64,000 bases of DNA, from assembly GCF_021917145.1 (NCBI RefSeq), contig NC_061073.1, positions 12,048,017 through 12,112,016 of the forward strand. The letters are read 5' to 3'. The notes beneath the pieces are model-generated. The model searched no databases. It saw nothing but the letters and a program-made list of their open reading frames with translations, and was not told the origin of the DNA. Each line of letters opens with the position of its first letter. Position 1 is the stretch's first letter. The position numbers and the translations under genes were made by a program. This stretch comes from Hypomesus transpacificus. Lineage: Eukaryota > Chordata > Actinopteri > Osmeriformes > Osmeridae. Shown piece by piece: positions 12,685 to 24,899 of the stretch.

Positions 12685-15600
12685 ATGACTCATCCGTCTC
12701 AACGGCGGATTGGAAATGTGGGCTCAATTCTCCTAACCCCGCAAGAAAACGAATGCCTCTTCAACTACCTTAGCAGGAAATGCATCGTAAGTTCACTTGT
12801 TTACGACCATGAATCGTTCACAAGTTCAAGTCCAATTAATCTTACATTTTCTGACATGGTGCAACATTTTCTAATAATTATATATATGTGTATGTTAAAC
12901 CCAATACAACCTAATGCGACATTACGTCGGACGGATCAGTAGGTTACTGTGCAGGGTTTGCTTACAGAGCTGGACTACATTGCTTGTCCGAGGTATTTTG
13001 TTGGCAAATAAACTAGGTTACTATGGGCTTTTTGAACGGTTCAAATTGCACTTATTGGGCTCTGTTTTTATTGATTGAGAGCAAGACGCATGTGTATGGA
13101 ATGCTTCCAAATTGAATACACGTCAAAGATTGAGATCTTGCTACGACGTTGTGCGTGTTGTCAAAATGTGTCAACTTGGTGTTAAAACGAAGATTGGACC
13201 CTTAGCACTGTCGCAATGCAGCCAATGTGTGCTCAATAGTTCCTGTTTTACTATGAAAGGCAGGTAAACGTGCTTGGACACGAGCTCAGCCCCACAGCTT
13301 ATCTTGTGAATTTGCTCAAAATTAACAGCGTAATATGCAAGTATTTTCTCGTCTGTGTCCTGAGTCATGGATAAATGTACGTCTCTGCCACTCTTGGTAT
13401 TACCACAGTGAGTGTGTTAAAGCGGTCCAACATTGCAGTAGTCAACCATCTGGTTGTTGAAAATGTAATGTCCTCTAAAAATTTTCTTTTGTAAATTAAG
13501 AAAATCAGGACCAGAATAGAATCAAACTCAGGTGACAGGCATGAGAAGGAACTGTTGCTTTCACCAATCATTAACTATTTATTTTTAAACACAATTTTGT
13601 TTTATTATCCCGGAAACAAATATGGCCAAATGAATTAATGGTCTGACTTGTGACCTTTCCTGTGTTATGATGAGGAGTTTTTGGCCAGAAGTGCTTCCTC
13701 ATGTTCTCTCACTCACAGTGTTAAATCACAGATGAGGAAGCCAGCAACCTTGATATTTCCTCTAAGTTTCTGTGGTGACCGGGTACACAGGTTGCCAAGT
13801 CGATCCGGAGGGGGAGGGTTGGGGGGGGGGGGGGGGGGGGGGGGGGGGTTGGATCTTTCAGAAGGAAAACAAACACTCTTTCATTGTGTTGTCTGCCCGC
13901 TGTCATGAATCTCACCTGACCTGCTCAATAATGGTGTCTAAAGCAACATAAGCACAAGAGCCTTTGACAATGGTGCAACACAGTACATGCCATTTCTCGG
14001 AACAGCGCCAACACGCTGGGACACCTGAGACAAATGTTCAGGTTATGTGTAGCCTACTTCAGTTTAGACCCCAGAATGGAGTGCAACAAAAGACGGCACA
14101 CAATTGGAGCCTGACTGCCAACATGGCCATATTTGGTTTAGGAATGGCCTATTATTGAACCAATTAATGCCAGGTGTTTCAAACCATTACCAAATCCATG
14201 TTTAGCCTAGTTCTGTTGAAGCATCTAACAGTTGCTGTTTAAAACAAGGTGTACACAATGCCCCTGCAGCTAGCTTTGTCCTTTGTTTGCCAACTTTAGA
14301 TGCTGCACGTTATCCCTCACCTCTTCCTTATTTGGCATGTTTGCTTATCGGCCAACAAAGGCATTTAAATAGATAGCCATGGAGGCTGAGATAACAAATT
14401 GGACATGGAGAACAGGAAGCGTCACACAACTGACGAAACGCTAAATATGAAAATTCATTGTTTCTTTTCCTTATGAATGTCCCATCCAGAGTCTGTGTTC
14501 AGCGGTGGTGCAGGTGTATGGGGCGGACAAGAGCTTGTCATGGGTGAAGAAGTGCTGCGGAGTGGCCTGCCTGATCAAGGACAACCCCCAGAGGTCCTAC
14601 TACATAAGGGTCTTTGACATCAAGGTGAGGGGATTTAGTGTAGCAACTTATCTAGCATAACCAGCGCTAAACTGCCTCCCCTGCCCCACAAATGTATCTT
14701 AGGCAGTGAAATTGTCCACCATGAGAGTTGAGCTATTGACTATTCTGTTCCCACCCTCTTTTCTCATTTTTCAGGAAGGGAAAACCATGTTTGAGCAGGA
14801 GCTGTACAGTAACTTCTCCATCAACAGCTCCAGACCGTACTTTATTTCGTTTGCTGGAGATGTAAGTCCATAAGCACCATTCCAGAGTGGTAATCTGGTA
14901 GTGTCATCAAGCGAATGGATTCTCCGCTTCTTGGAGTTCTCAGGAAAAAAAGGACTCTTCTTGTTTGTGAATGACAGTCATGAAATGTGTATATCTGATC
15001 TTGAATATCAATTAGAAGTTCAACTTTTTCTCCTCAGGAAAGACATCGGACACAATGTAGGACGTCAAAATAATCATGACCTTAAAGGAATGTTCTTTTT
15101 CTCATCTTGTTTCCAGTCCTGCCAGATAGGCCTAAATTTTGCTAGCGAGGAGGAGGCCAAGCGTTTCCGAGCAGCCCTCAACGACCTGCTCGGCCGACGA
15201 CTACGCAAAACCGGTAACTACAAACACCTTGGCAGTGCTGACCAAACGTCCTCTTGCAGCCTTTACCTCTGACCTCTGCCAGGAGACAAGGGCAAAACTT
15301 TTCAAGATGTAATCCTCAGCTTTCTCTACTTTCTTTGCTCTCTCTACTAACAAAACTAAGGGACCAGTCCCAAACCTATTACTTTTGGAACCTACTGCCT
15401 TTCTAGTTTGTTCCTAACTGCCCAGTATGGGGCGTCTCACTGGGTAAGAGCGCGTAACGCTAAGACCTTAACGCAGGGTTTGATTCCGGTCCGGGCTATT
15501 TCCTGCATGACATTCCTTTTCTGTCCCTGCTTTCCTCTCTGTCTCTCCAACTGTCTCAATAAATAAAGTACAAAAGTCCTTTTCTTGACCCCAAAAAGTA

Positions 15601-18600
15601 GGTAGGTCATTCTCGTGCCACGTGGGTCTGGGCGCCCGTCGGGGGACAAGGTGCCCGGTCTGTTTCCCCCTCTGCTCGTTCGGTGTTGTAAACTCAGCGG
15701 TCCGTGTCTCTGTGGCCGTAGTAAACCCAGCGCCGTGTCACTGTGGTGAAGAGGGCCACAGCGTGGTTCTCTGTCTGGCTTCCCTCCAGCTCCTCCTGTT
15801 TCTCTCTGCATGCTAGGCTTTGAAGCGAGCAGCTCTCTCTGTGAGGGTTCAAAGACAAAGTGGGGCCAGGGTAAAAGTGTGTGTGTGTCTGGTGGTGGGG
15901 TACCGGGGACAGTCAGCTCTTTATTCAGTGGTTTTTCCACGTCTTCTTTTCTTTTTCTTCTTGCGCTGTCTGCTTCTTGAACTTTGCTCAAGCGCAACCT
16001 GAGTGAACTGCATGTGTTATGAGAGGAAGAGTTTAGAACTATTGACAACGGTCAGGATTGGAATCAGGAGTTCAGGGGCCGCTGGGAAAGGCTATAGGGA
16101 AATGGTCTCTTGACCACCTCTACTTCTCTCTCGCATGCTCTCTACACTGTCATGGCTGCCTTCACTCTGCAAACCCCCCCCCCCCAAAAAGGGGGGTGGG
16201 GGAGTCTGGGGACTGACATCCTAATTCTTGTTGTCTGTTCCAATTCCGTTAACTAACCATCAGCTTTCCTAAATTGCTGGCCTCACCCTTTCCGGGCTCT
16301 TGTTTCCCTAACTCGTCTATGTCGTTGAGTCGACGCAAGCTTTTGTTGAGTCGTCTCGATTGGAAATGTAACCGTGTTCATTTTGTCTTGCAGAAAAGAG
16401 ACGCGATCCTCCAAATGGTATGTTAACGGTCGACCCCCTTCATTTTCACTACTGCTTTCAAATATCAAGAGTTTGACCTGAAACAGCTTTCTCCCCCGAA
16501 AGACGTTCTCGTTGGTTTTTGTACATGGGCGAACGCGCTCTAGGAAGCTCATGCATGTGTGTTATGTCGACATGCATACACGCTCGGGATGTTGGAGGCG
16601 TGTGTGCCGTCAGTTTAGATACGGTTATGCTACCGAGTACCGAGATAACATTTGTTAGTGAGCACATGCACGCGTTAGCTATATGCAGTCGTGAGCCTGT
16701 CAATTCATGTGTGAGCAAATGTGCGCGCGCACAAACACACACACACACACACGGTCATTTGTCGACTCTGATGACACAGTGAAGTTCTGCGTTCCCTGAG
16801 GTCTTCCAGGGTTTGCAGCCATATGTGAGCCATATGAGCCCTCTTAATGTGGGATTCCAACTTCCAGACCTCCTTCTATGGTACATGACATGGCTGATTG
16901 AACCTAGTATACTTAACATTCACTGTACTCCTTCACTTGGAATACTTAAAATTGACTGTACTATTTCATCGATATACTTATAATTAACAGTAAGACAGTG
17001 TTGTTTACCCCAAGACGTTTGTGGTCCACATACAGTGTTACTCAAAAGCCCCCTGAGGCATAGAATCTGTGTTTTTCCTCAAGGACTTTTAGAGTGTATT
17101 CCTCATCACGATTTGAAAGATCCTTCAAAGGGCTTTCACAGTGTGGGCTTAATCACCATTTCAGTTTAAATGAGCGGACATAATTGGGACATATTTGCCC
17201 TAGATTTGCTTCTTTGCTTCGAGATTCAGTTCCTATTTTGTGTCCCTGTCCCTGCTTGCCCCCTCCGGCCCCCACACCTTCTGTCTTCTCATCGTCCGCC
17301 ATGAGTGGGTACCATGACGACATGAGAACATGTACTTGCACATTTTCAGATGTGCACCATGTGTGAGAAGCTGCATCGATTAGATACTGTTGGAGTTTCA
17401 GAAAAAACCTGTCTTCAATGGCTGGTGAAGAATGGTGACTGTCTTGCCTAGCTGCAGTGAGTGTCAGATTGGTGTAATTCTGAAATCAACAGAGATGTTG
17501 AGTAGGTTATGTATGGACTTGTTTGTGGAATAGACTTGTATCGTTTCGCATGAGTGACATGACATAAAGGAATGGGGAGTGTGTCTCTACACAACTCTTT
17601 CAAAGTCACGCATTTCTCGTCCAGTCAACAGCTGAGACTTCTAACATTTGTAGGGAATCGAGGGATTGGAGTGGGATTATCTGTGGATTACTGATTATGT
17701 CAGACTGCTGTGTTTTGTACAGATTATCTCAATCTCGAGGACTGAACTGCCTTCAACAGGACAGTTTTAGTTAGTGTTTTCAGAGTGTTTGATCACTGTT
17801 GGTTGGCTCAAAAAGGACGTGGGACCAAATGTTCCATTACGCCGATAGCTGGCCCCAGGGAAATATGAACACCGTAACATTAGTCATCTGAAAATGCCTA
17901 TGAATTTCAGTATATCGACTGGACACACAGAATTCGAATCCCCATGAATGGTTGTACACATTGCTCGGACGAAGCGGCAATAAAAACTTGGCCAAACATG
18001 GTCTGAAAATCTCCGAAAGGACAACGCTGGCTTGTAGCCAGAATCTCTCTTGGTTGTTCCCATCTATTCCTCTAATCTGTAGGCTAACTCTAAGAAAGCT
18101 TGGTTTTAATCTAGCCTATGCATTCATTGATTGAAGTGAATGATCTTTCTTTTTTCTTTTTTTTGGAACCCCAGTCCTTCTCTTCCCAAGCCCTTTCTGA
18201 TCCGTCTGGGTCAGTGGGTTCAGGGTTTGGGTTTTAAGGCGTTCTCCTCGCTCTCCCACCTAGGAGAAAGTGTAGGAAGGAGAGGAGAAGGAGAACACAA
18301 TTCAGTACAAACAGAGAGGTGTTCAGCGCAAAAATAGCCCGCACAGTTTAGTACTTCACCAAATATGATTGGAGATGTAGCCTAGTTAAGACCCCGGCAA
18401 CTTAAACCTATTGAACTCATGTTTTAAGGACTGTGAACTCTGTGACTTAGGTTGAGTGTGAGATTGTGTCTGAGAGTTTCTTTGAGAACCTGGTGACCTC
18501 GCTGCAATCTTGAGATAAGGCTTACTGAAACTGCCTGATAATGACTAAGTTAGCGTATGTGTGGGGTATTTCTAGTTAGTCTATTCACTTGTAGCAAAAA

Positions 18601-21106
18601 AGTGTCTCAATAACATTACCAACCCTGCCTTTAAGCACCAGAGACGAAAACAAAATGTATTTGGATAATAGAAAATACATAGTGTAGTATATATTATACA
18701 CTATACACACACAGTGTGATGTGAGACTATGAACAAAGTAACTCCAAACAGATTTACTACCTCTCATTAAGTCATAAACATATACGTTTCCCTAAGCTAC
18801 TATAGTTCTAACAGGTTTCCCTCTCTCTCTCTCTCTCCCCCTCCCTCCATCCACCTCCCTCCTCTTCACCCCCCTCCCTCCCCGCTGCCTTGTCCTCTCT
18901 CCTCGCCTCCCGCCCTCCCTCCCCCTCTGCCTCCCTCCTCCAGGCCCTGCTCTCCCCATGGCCACGGTGGACATCAAGAATCCAGAGATCAACAATGTGC
19001 GCTTCCACAACTCCCACCACCATCACCACCAGCCACTCCCCCAGCACCAGCCCCAGCATCAGCCCCAGCAACAGTCCTACCACCTCAACAACATGCTCAG
19101 CAACAGCAGCCTTAACAAGAGGGACAAGAAGGCTAAGAGCAAGAAGGGCAAGAGGCTCACCAAGGCTGACATCGGCACACCCAGCAACTTCCAGTGAGTG
19201 AGGGGCTTTTAGTGTGGAGTCTGCAGCACAGAAGCACGACTGTGTGAGATCGTCGTGTTTTTTTTACTAGATTTTACACCGGCATATGTTTAAAAAAAAA
19301 AAAAGGGAGTATTTGAGAACCTCTGTGCTTCTCTGCCTCTCCAGGAACTGTTTAACATTTATATATAACAAATGGAATTATTATTTTTTTGTGTCCGCTA
19401 GGTTGTTAGAAGCTTTATAAAGGGTCACACACAACCTTCTTAGGTTGTCAAATTCAACTGATATTGAAGTAACAGTTTTAGGTTTGGCATCATCATGTTT
19501 AGGGAGGAAAAAATGAACGCTTTTGTTCAGTTACGCAACACATTGAGTTGGATCATCAGGTTTGAGGGCGTGCTTCAGAATGCCTTCAGACCCTTTCAAT
19601 CCTTCAATTGTTTGTGTGTGCGTGTTTGAACATGTATTGTATGGGTGTGTGAACTTATGCATGCCAAGTGGGTCTTCATGAGGGTCAGTTCTTGCACATG
19701 CTAGCCCATGTGTGTGCACGTGAACGTACATGCAACATGCCGGCGTGTGCGTGTGATGCGCTCATCACTGTCGTGTATCTCCTTCCTCAGACACATTGGC
19801 CATGTGGGCTGGGATCCGAACACAGGCTTCGATGTGAGTTCCGCAACAATGACACATACATACACACACACACACACTGCTGCAAACCGGGGCCCTTTTT
19901 TGCCGCACAATGGTGACCTGTGTGGTTGATGCATGGTTGACCCACACAATGGCCTCTTGTTACACACAACGCATACTTAGCAGGCATCCATGCTTTCATG
20001 TAGGCCTTCTGCAACCCACGATTATTCCAAAAGCTTGACTTATTTATTTATTTTTCATGTTTAAATGACTGGAGGTATTGTTTTTATATATATATTTAAG
20101 GCTGTATGTTGGCCACAAATTAGAAGCATCAAACTGAATTTGACGCAATAATGCTGGTCGGTCACTTGAAAACAAAAACAAAATGTTCAATTCACCAGCT
20201 GTAATGAATGTGACTGATTGAGCACCATTCTCCTGGCCATAATTGTGTATTTACTTGACTGGTCATGCATCTCAATCACTATTTCTTCCACCCTTCATGT
20301 CAGAACAGTCTAGAAATGAAACTGGGGAATTTTGAATCTAAATAGTTTGCAGATGGGGGACCAAAGATTTAAAGAGCACCCAAGCTCATAACACAGAGCT
20401 GCACACGGAAGATGACTTTGCACATTTTAAAGGCCAGTGAACAGTATTGAGTCATTATTGTAACATTGCAAGTGTGATTGTAATCCAGTCCATGCAACCA
20501 CAGATGTAATCCTGCTCCTCCTCCACTAGATGTCAGACTGGCGCCTCTGCTGACACACTGTCACCACTACAACAGAGCACTGTTACGTCTCAAACATAAG
20601 CTAAAACTGTTACCGTTGGCAAAACAAAGTTTTGAATACACAACCTATTTTACAATGGTTAAGAATAAATATGTTGTGTACCCCAATCAATACCTCAATT
20701 GACCATTTTATTTTAGTACATGCATGTACATTTCACTGGAATGTATACTGTCATAGTTAGCTGCTATTGGTTTCTGAGATATCAATGGTTTCCAACCACA
20801 ACTATTCTCTGCTTGAGCTAAAATCCCCAAAGATTAGTGTGAGTTTCCTGACTGCGTCTCTCGTCATTGTCCCCCCCCAGCTGAACAACCTGGACCCAGA
20901 GCTGAAGAACCTGTTTGACATGTGTGGCATCTCAGAAGCCCAGCTGAAGGACAAGGAGACCTCCAAGGTCATCTACGACTTCATCGAGAAAAAGGGAGGC
21001 GTGGAGGCTGTGAAGAACGAGCTGAGGAGACAAGGTAAGCTCTCCTGGAACCACTGCCACACACACAAATCACACACATATACATTCTCGCATATTTGTA
21101 CACATT

Positions 21107-21190
<84 letters not shown>

Positions 21191-23856
21191 AACACTCACG
21201 TATATATTTGTACACGCTACATGTACACTTTGGAATGAACACTGATGAAACTCTTTTTTCATATAAATATTACAGCAATATTCTTTTGGGGTACAAGGAA
21301 AAGGCTTTGCCACATACTTGCAAATAGCTGCTTAGACCCAAAATTTGGGTTGGAGATGTGAAGGCTAAGTAGTGTACAAGAGGGTTAATCCACCTTCCAT
21401 GAGTCCCTCAGCATACATTACACTGAGACAAGCTCCGTTGCAAGGGGCCGCAATTTGACAGTACGTATTGAAAGTGGACCAGGGACATTTGTAAAGATTT
21501 CAGGACAATTAATCATGTTGGATCACCTCATTTACTTTCCAATACTTTTCAAATACTGTGACAAAACATCTGGCCTTATTTGCCGTTAGACGTGTGGTGG
21601 CCCAGTGTTGAGATGATGTGATGTTTTTCCCAGGGCCGCCCAGGTGGTGTGGTGGGTAACTATCTGACTGTGAGCCTGTCAGTCTGTGTGTCTGTGTCAG
21701 TTCCATGGCTGTGTCTCTTCTTCTCTCTCTTTTTGTCTCTGTCTCTCTCTCTGTCACTCTCTCTGTCTGTCTCTCTCTCTGCTCCCACCCTTCTCTCCCT
21801 TTCTCTGCCACCCTTTTCTGTCCTCTCCCTCTCCTCCACCCACCCCTCCATCCTCCAATCTCATTGTCATGCACCTACCCACTGCGTGCACGTAGTCATG
21901 CGGTGGCTCTCACCTGTGCCTGTCACTCATCGAGACAGACAGGGCCCCTGGACTGTGTCTGGTCTTAGTCTCTGCCAGGTGTTGACTGTTAACACGGTTT
22001 AAACCTATGCATGACCAATCGCCGCAGTGTTCTACAGTAATCTTATCATCACTTGGGTGAAGTAGCATTAAACTTGGTGGTCGCTTTGCGCACATTGCGG
22101 CCGCGTGGTAAGTTTGATAGTGTCTCTTGCTCTCCGACACACACATGAACCCCTCCCGCGCCCCACTGGGCTCTGTCAACTCCTCGAATAACAGCAGTCA
22201 GTGTTCTTGCATGGATTGAAGGCTTGCACAGTGCTGTTTTTAGTTTGACTGACTCGTGTCTGGGGTGTGTGCTGTCTGTGCTGGAGTGATTTGGATGCTC
22301 ATCAGTGTGCGTTTACCAAAACGTTTTTTTTTTTTTTTTTAGAGCCTTAAAAATAGAGAAATTGTTCATTTGTGAAAAGTGCCAAAGTTAGTTAATTGTG
22401 ATTAGAATGCCAATCTCCCAGCAAGCCAGTAAAATGAAACCCTGAAACATGAATTATTATAATTTGTAAACTTTTAATGTGACCTCACTCTCTTTGTCTC
22501 CTTAGCCCCACCCCCACCTCCCTCTCGCGGGGGCCCCCCTCCTCCTCCTCCCCCCCCTCATAGCTCAGCCCACACCCCCCCACCACCTCCACCCCCATCT
22601 CGGGGAGGGCGGGGCGCTCCCCCACCCCCTCCTCCCTCCCGCGCCCCGAGCTCCGCCCCTCCCCCCCCACCCCCCTCCAGACCGGGCGCCCTGGGCGCGC
22701 CTCCTCCGCCCCCTCCCCCGTCCCGGGCCGCCGGCGGTCACGGAGGCCACCACCACCACCAAGCCCCACCCCCGCCTCCCCCCTCGCACGCCTCCATCGC
22801 CCCGCCGCCCCCGGCACAGCCGCCCCCGTCTACCGGGGGAGCCCCTCCTCCCCCGCCACCCCCGCCCCCCCCTCCGGGCCCCCCGCCCCCTCCAGAGCTG
22901 GACGGCCTGGGAGGCGGGGACTCGCCGGGCTCGGTGGGTAAGTCGGCCCTGCTGGACCAGATCCGGGGCGGCGCCCAGCTGAAGAAGGTGGAGCAGAACA
23001 ACAAGCCGCCGTCCACCGGCGTGGGCCGCAACGCGCTGCTCGACCAGATCAGGCAGGGCATCCAGCTCAAGAATGTGAGTGGACCCTGCAGGGACACACG
23101 GTCGTCGCACTGAGTCAGGTTTATGAGTCAGATGGCTGAGCAGTTAGGGAATCGGGCTAGTAGTCAGAAGGTTGCCTGTTCGATTCCTGGCCGTGTAAAA
23201 CTGACGTTGTGTCTTTGGGCAAGGCACTTCACACTACTTTCTTCGTGGGAATGTCCCTGTACTTAGTGTAATGAATGACCAATCACCATAGATCCACTTA
23301 GAGCTGCTCTAGAGTTGATGTGAAGCAAACAATATATTTTTGGGGGAGGCCGTTGTTGCTGTTTACACCTCTTGTTATAAGCGTTTAAACCTAGAATACA
23401 ATGATGGCATTGTCACACAATCAGTGTTGCATTGAACTTTGTGTCACTTGACTCTTGTATTGAGCATTTGGGTGTGTGTCTCGTAGGTTCCGGACAGCCC
23501 AGAGTCTGGCCCCGGGACGCCAGCTCCCTCGGCAGGCATTGTCGGGGCGCTCATGGAGGTGATGCAGAAGAGGAGCAAAGCCATCCACTCTTCAGGTAAG
23601 CAAGGCGCCTGCCACAGCAACTCACCTGCACAGATCATCTTGCCGTACCTTCACTTAAAGACACACGTCAACAAGAAGAGCGCTGAGGTAGCGTTCTGTG
23701 CAGATGTGTTTTCAGTTTGGGGTGTTCCAGATGATGCAATATTAACCTCAAATGTTTGTTTTTTTAAACCTCAAACGTGTCTCTCGTTCTCTAGATGAAG
23801 ATGAGGATGATGATGAGGAGGAGGATTTCGAGGACGATGATGAATGGGATGACTAG
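12685..23856 (+). CDS. wasl: Neural Wiskott-Aldrich syndrome protein (N-WASP), actin nucleation promoter
   Basis: Cdc42- and PIP2-activated protein that switches on the Arp2/3 complex. Eleven coding exons keep frame: 12685-12786, 14490-14624, 14775-14861, 15117-15213, 16394-16417, 18944-19193, 19791-19833, 20881-21034, 22506-23074, 23487-23595 and 23795-23856; about 543 residues. Domains: WH1/EVH1 (roughly 1-140, [10 protein letters not shown] to EEAKRF), basic region, CRIB ([20 protein letters not shown]) and GTPase-binding domain with the regulated Tyr in SKVIYDFIE, long Pro-rich exon 9, two WH2 motifs ([15 protein letters not shown] and [14 protein letters not shown]), the central helix ([17 protein letters not shown]) and an acidic tail ending DDDEWDD. 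The start is the ATG at 12685; an upstream TTG gives no homologous sequence. Oddities: His/Gln-rich insert in exon 6 and a His cluster in exon 9. Teleosts can have two wasl paralogues; I did not decide a or b. Confidence 0.96.
13821..13848. repeat. Poly-G homopolymer
   Basis: Twenty-eight consecutive G in wasl intron 1. The length is likely to be uncertain in any assembly. Confidence 0.95.
15428..15570 (+). repeat. tRNA-derived SINE in wasl intron 4
   Basis: The 5' part resembles a tRNA: GGGTAAGAGCGCGTAACGC is A-box-like and GGGTTTGATTCC (about 15476-15487) is B-box-like. A CT-rich body with TGCATGACATTCC follows, and the copy ends in CAATAAATAAAG. This matches the general form of teleost tRNA SINEs. 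It is not a functional tRNA gene because there is no complete cloverleaf. Confidence 0.7.
18957..19110 (+). other. wasl: His/Gln-rich low-complexity insert in wasl exon 6
   Basis: After [13 protein letters not shown] the exon encodes five consecutive His (about residues 173-177) followed by alternating Gln, His and Pro until about residue 195, before the basic [11 protein letters not shown] segment. Mammalian N-WASP, as I recall it, has no such His run here. The frame is continuous with both flanking exons, so the insert should be translated. Confidence 0.85.
21109..21188. repeat. (TA)n microsatellite
   Basis: Nearly 40 TA units in wasl intron 8, about 75 bases after the exon 8 donor. It creates a spurious Tyr-Ile open frame on both strands. 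Confidence 0.95.
21720..21785. repeat. CT-rich low-complexity tract
   Basis: Imperfect CT/CTCTGT repeats in wasl intron 8. The antisense frames are only shadows. Confidence 0.8.
23127..23275 (+). repeat. tRNA-derived SINE (GTCAGATGGCTGAGC family), partial
   Basis: It starts GTCAGATGGCTGAGCAG, a tRNA-Leu-like A box, contains the B-box-like GTTCGATTCC, then GGGCAAGGCACTTCAC. The 3' tail has decayed. The same family occurs at 31953-32126 and, reversed, at 57551-57738. Lies in wasl intron 9. Confidence 0.8.
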
Positions 23857-24810
23857 CTGCCCCTGCCCCTTGTCACAGTTTGTCACGAAGACTGTCCCTC
23901 AAACAAATCTTCCAAAACCCGACTAAAATTGTAATGTAAATGGTGTATGAATTCTCTGTGTATTTATTGTTGCCTTTATTTGCTTTCATTTTATTAATCT
24001 GTGCAATACCTCATTCATTTAATCGGTAGAAAGTTGTCACACATGCCCTGTGAAGTGTCTCCAGCTTCCCTGTTATAGAATGCACTCAACACCGTTAAAA
24101 GCATGACATGGCGGTGTTATAAGCGGTCATAACTGCTTAGGTTAGACAACCGGTCATTATATTACTACTTAGCCAGACTAACTCTTCTCCTGACACTGCA
24201 GGGGTGGGCTGATTGACAAGCCATGCAGGAGACAGTCGACAAAGACAACTCTGTGACAGTGACCTCCAGTAGTGTGATATTCCCGGATAAACTGTGCAAT
24301 TCTCGATGGGATATATTTTTATTAGTGTGTTACTTTGAATGTTATTTTCCCTCGTCCGCGAAGTAAGGGAAATGTACGTTAACAGGTGGACGGGATCCTA
24401 TTGTGTTGTAATTGTTGGTTGATGCAAGATAACACTATTTTCTTACCCTACTTTTTTGTGTACCTTCGATTTTCTTATTGAGATCATAGCCTAGCAGTTA
24501 TTTTTTCATGAGTAGTCCACCCTCCAGATGATGAAGCCCTATGTGTACTCAAAGGTTGTGTATTCGAGGCTGTTACTTTTTTGCACAAATTGAGTATTGA
24601 ATTCACTACAATAGTTAGGCGTTGTGTTGTTTTTGTTCTGACCATAAGCTGGGAAAATGAAGGCCTTCATATCTCATCTTGGGCTACTTGAGCAATTTAT
24701 GCTGATTAGCAACTGTCTTGGACAGTTGCATCCAGTACTTTGAAGTGGTCAGAGTAATGAGGGGGGCACTCCATTTGAGCGATCCAGGAGTCTCCTCTTC
24801 CTCAATGCCC

Positions 24811-24816
24811 AATAAA
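24811..24816 (+). other. Candidate poly(A) signal of wasl
   Basis: AATAAA about 955 bases after the wasl stop. A second AATAAA lies at 25386-25391, so a longer 3' UTR is possible. Confidence 0.4.
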
Positions 24817-24899
24817 CATTATCAAAAGAGTAATTCATCAAAACACACTCCCACACACACACATTCTTGCACACAAGTACTTATGGGGACTTAATTGGG

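Noticed and set aside
15437-16048. A 203-codon minus-strand frame in wasl intron 4
   Set aside because: It overlaps a SINE and shows no recognisable domain or splice partners.
20767-21327. A 186-codon plus-strand frame and antisense partners with long Tyr-Ile runs
   Set aside because: Only 20881-21034 is real coding sequence (wasl exon 8). The rest is intron and a TA microsatellite read in frame.
22485-23110. Antisense Gly/Arg/Trp-rich frames of up to 181 codons
   Set aside because: They are shadows of the proline-rich wasl exon 9 on the opposite strand.
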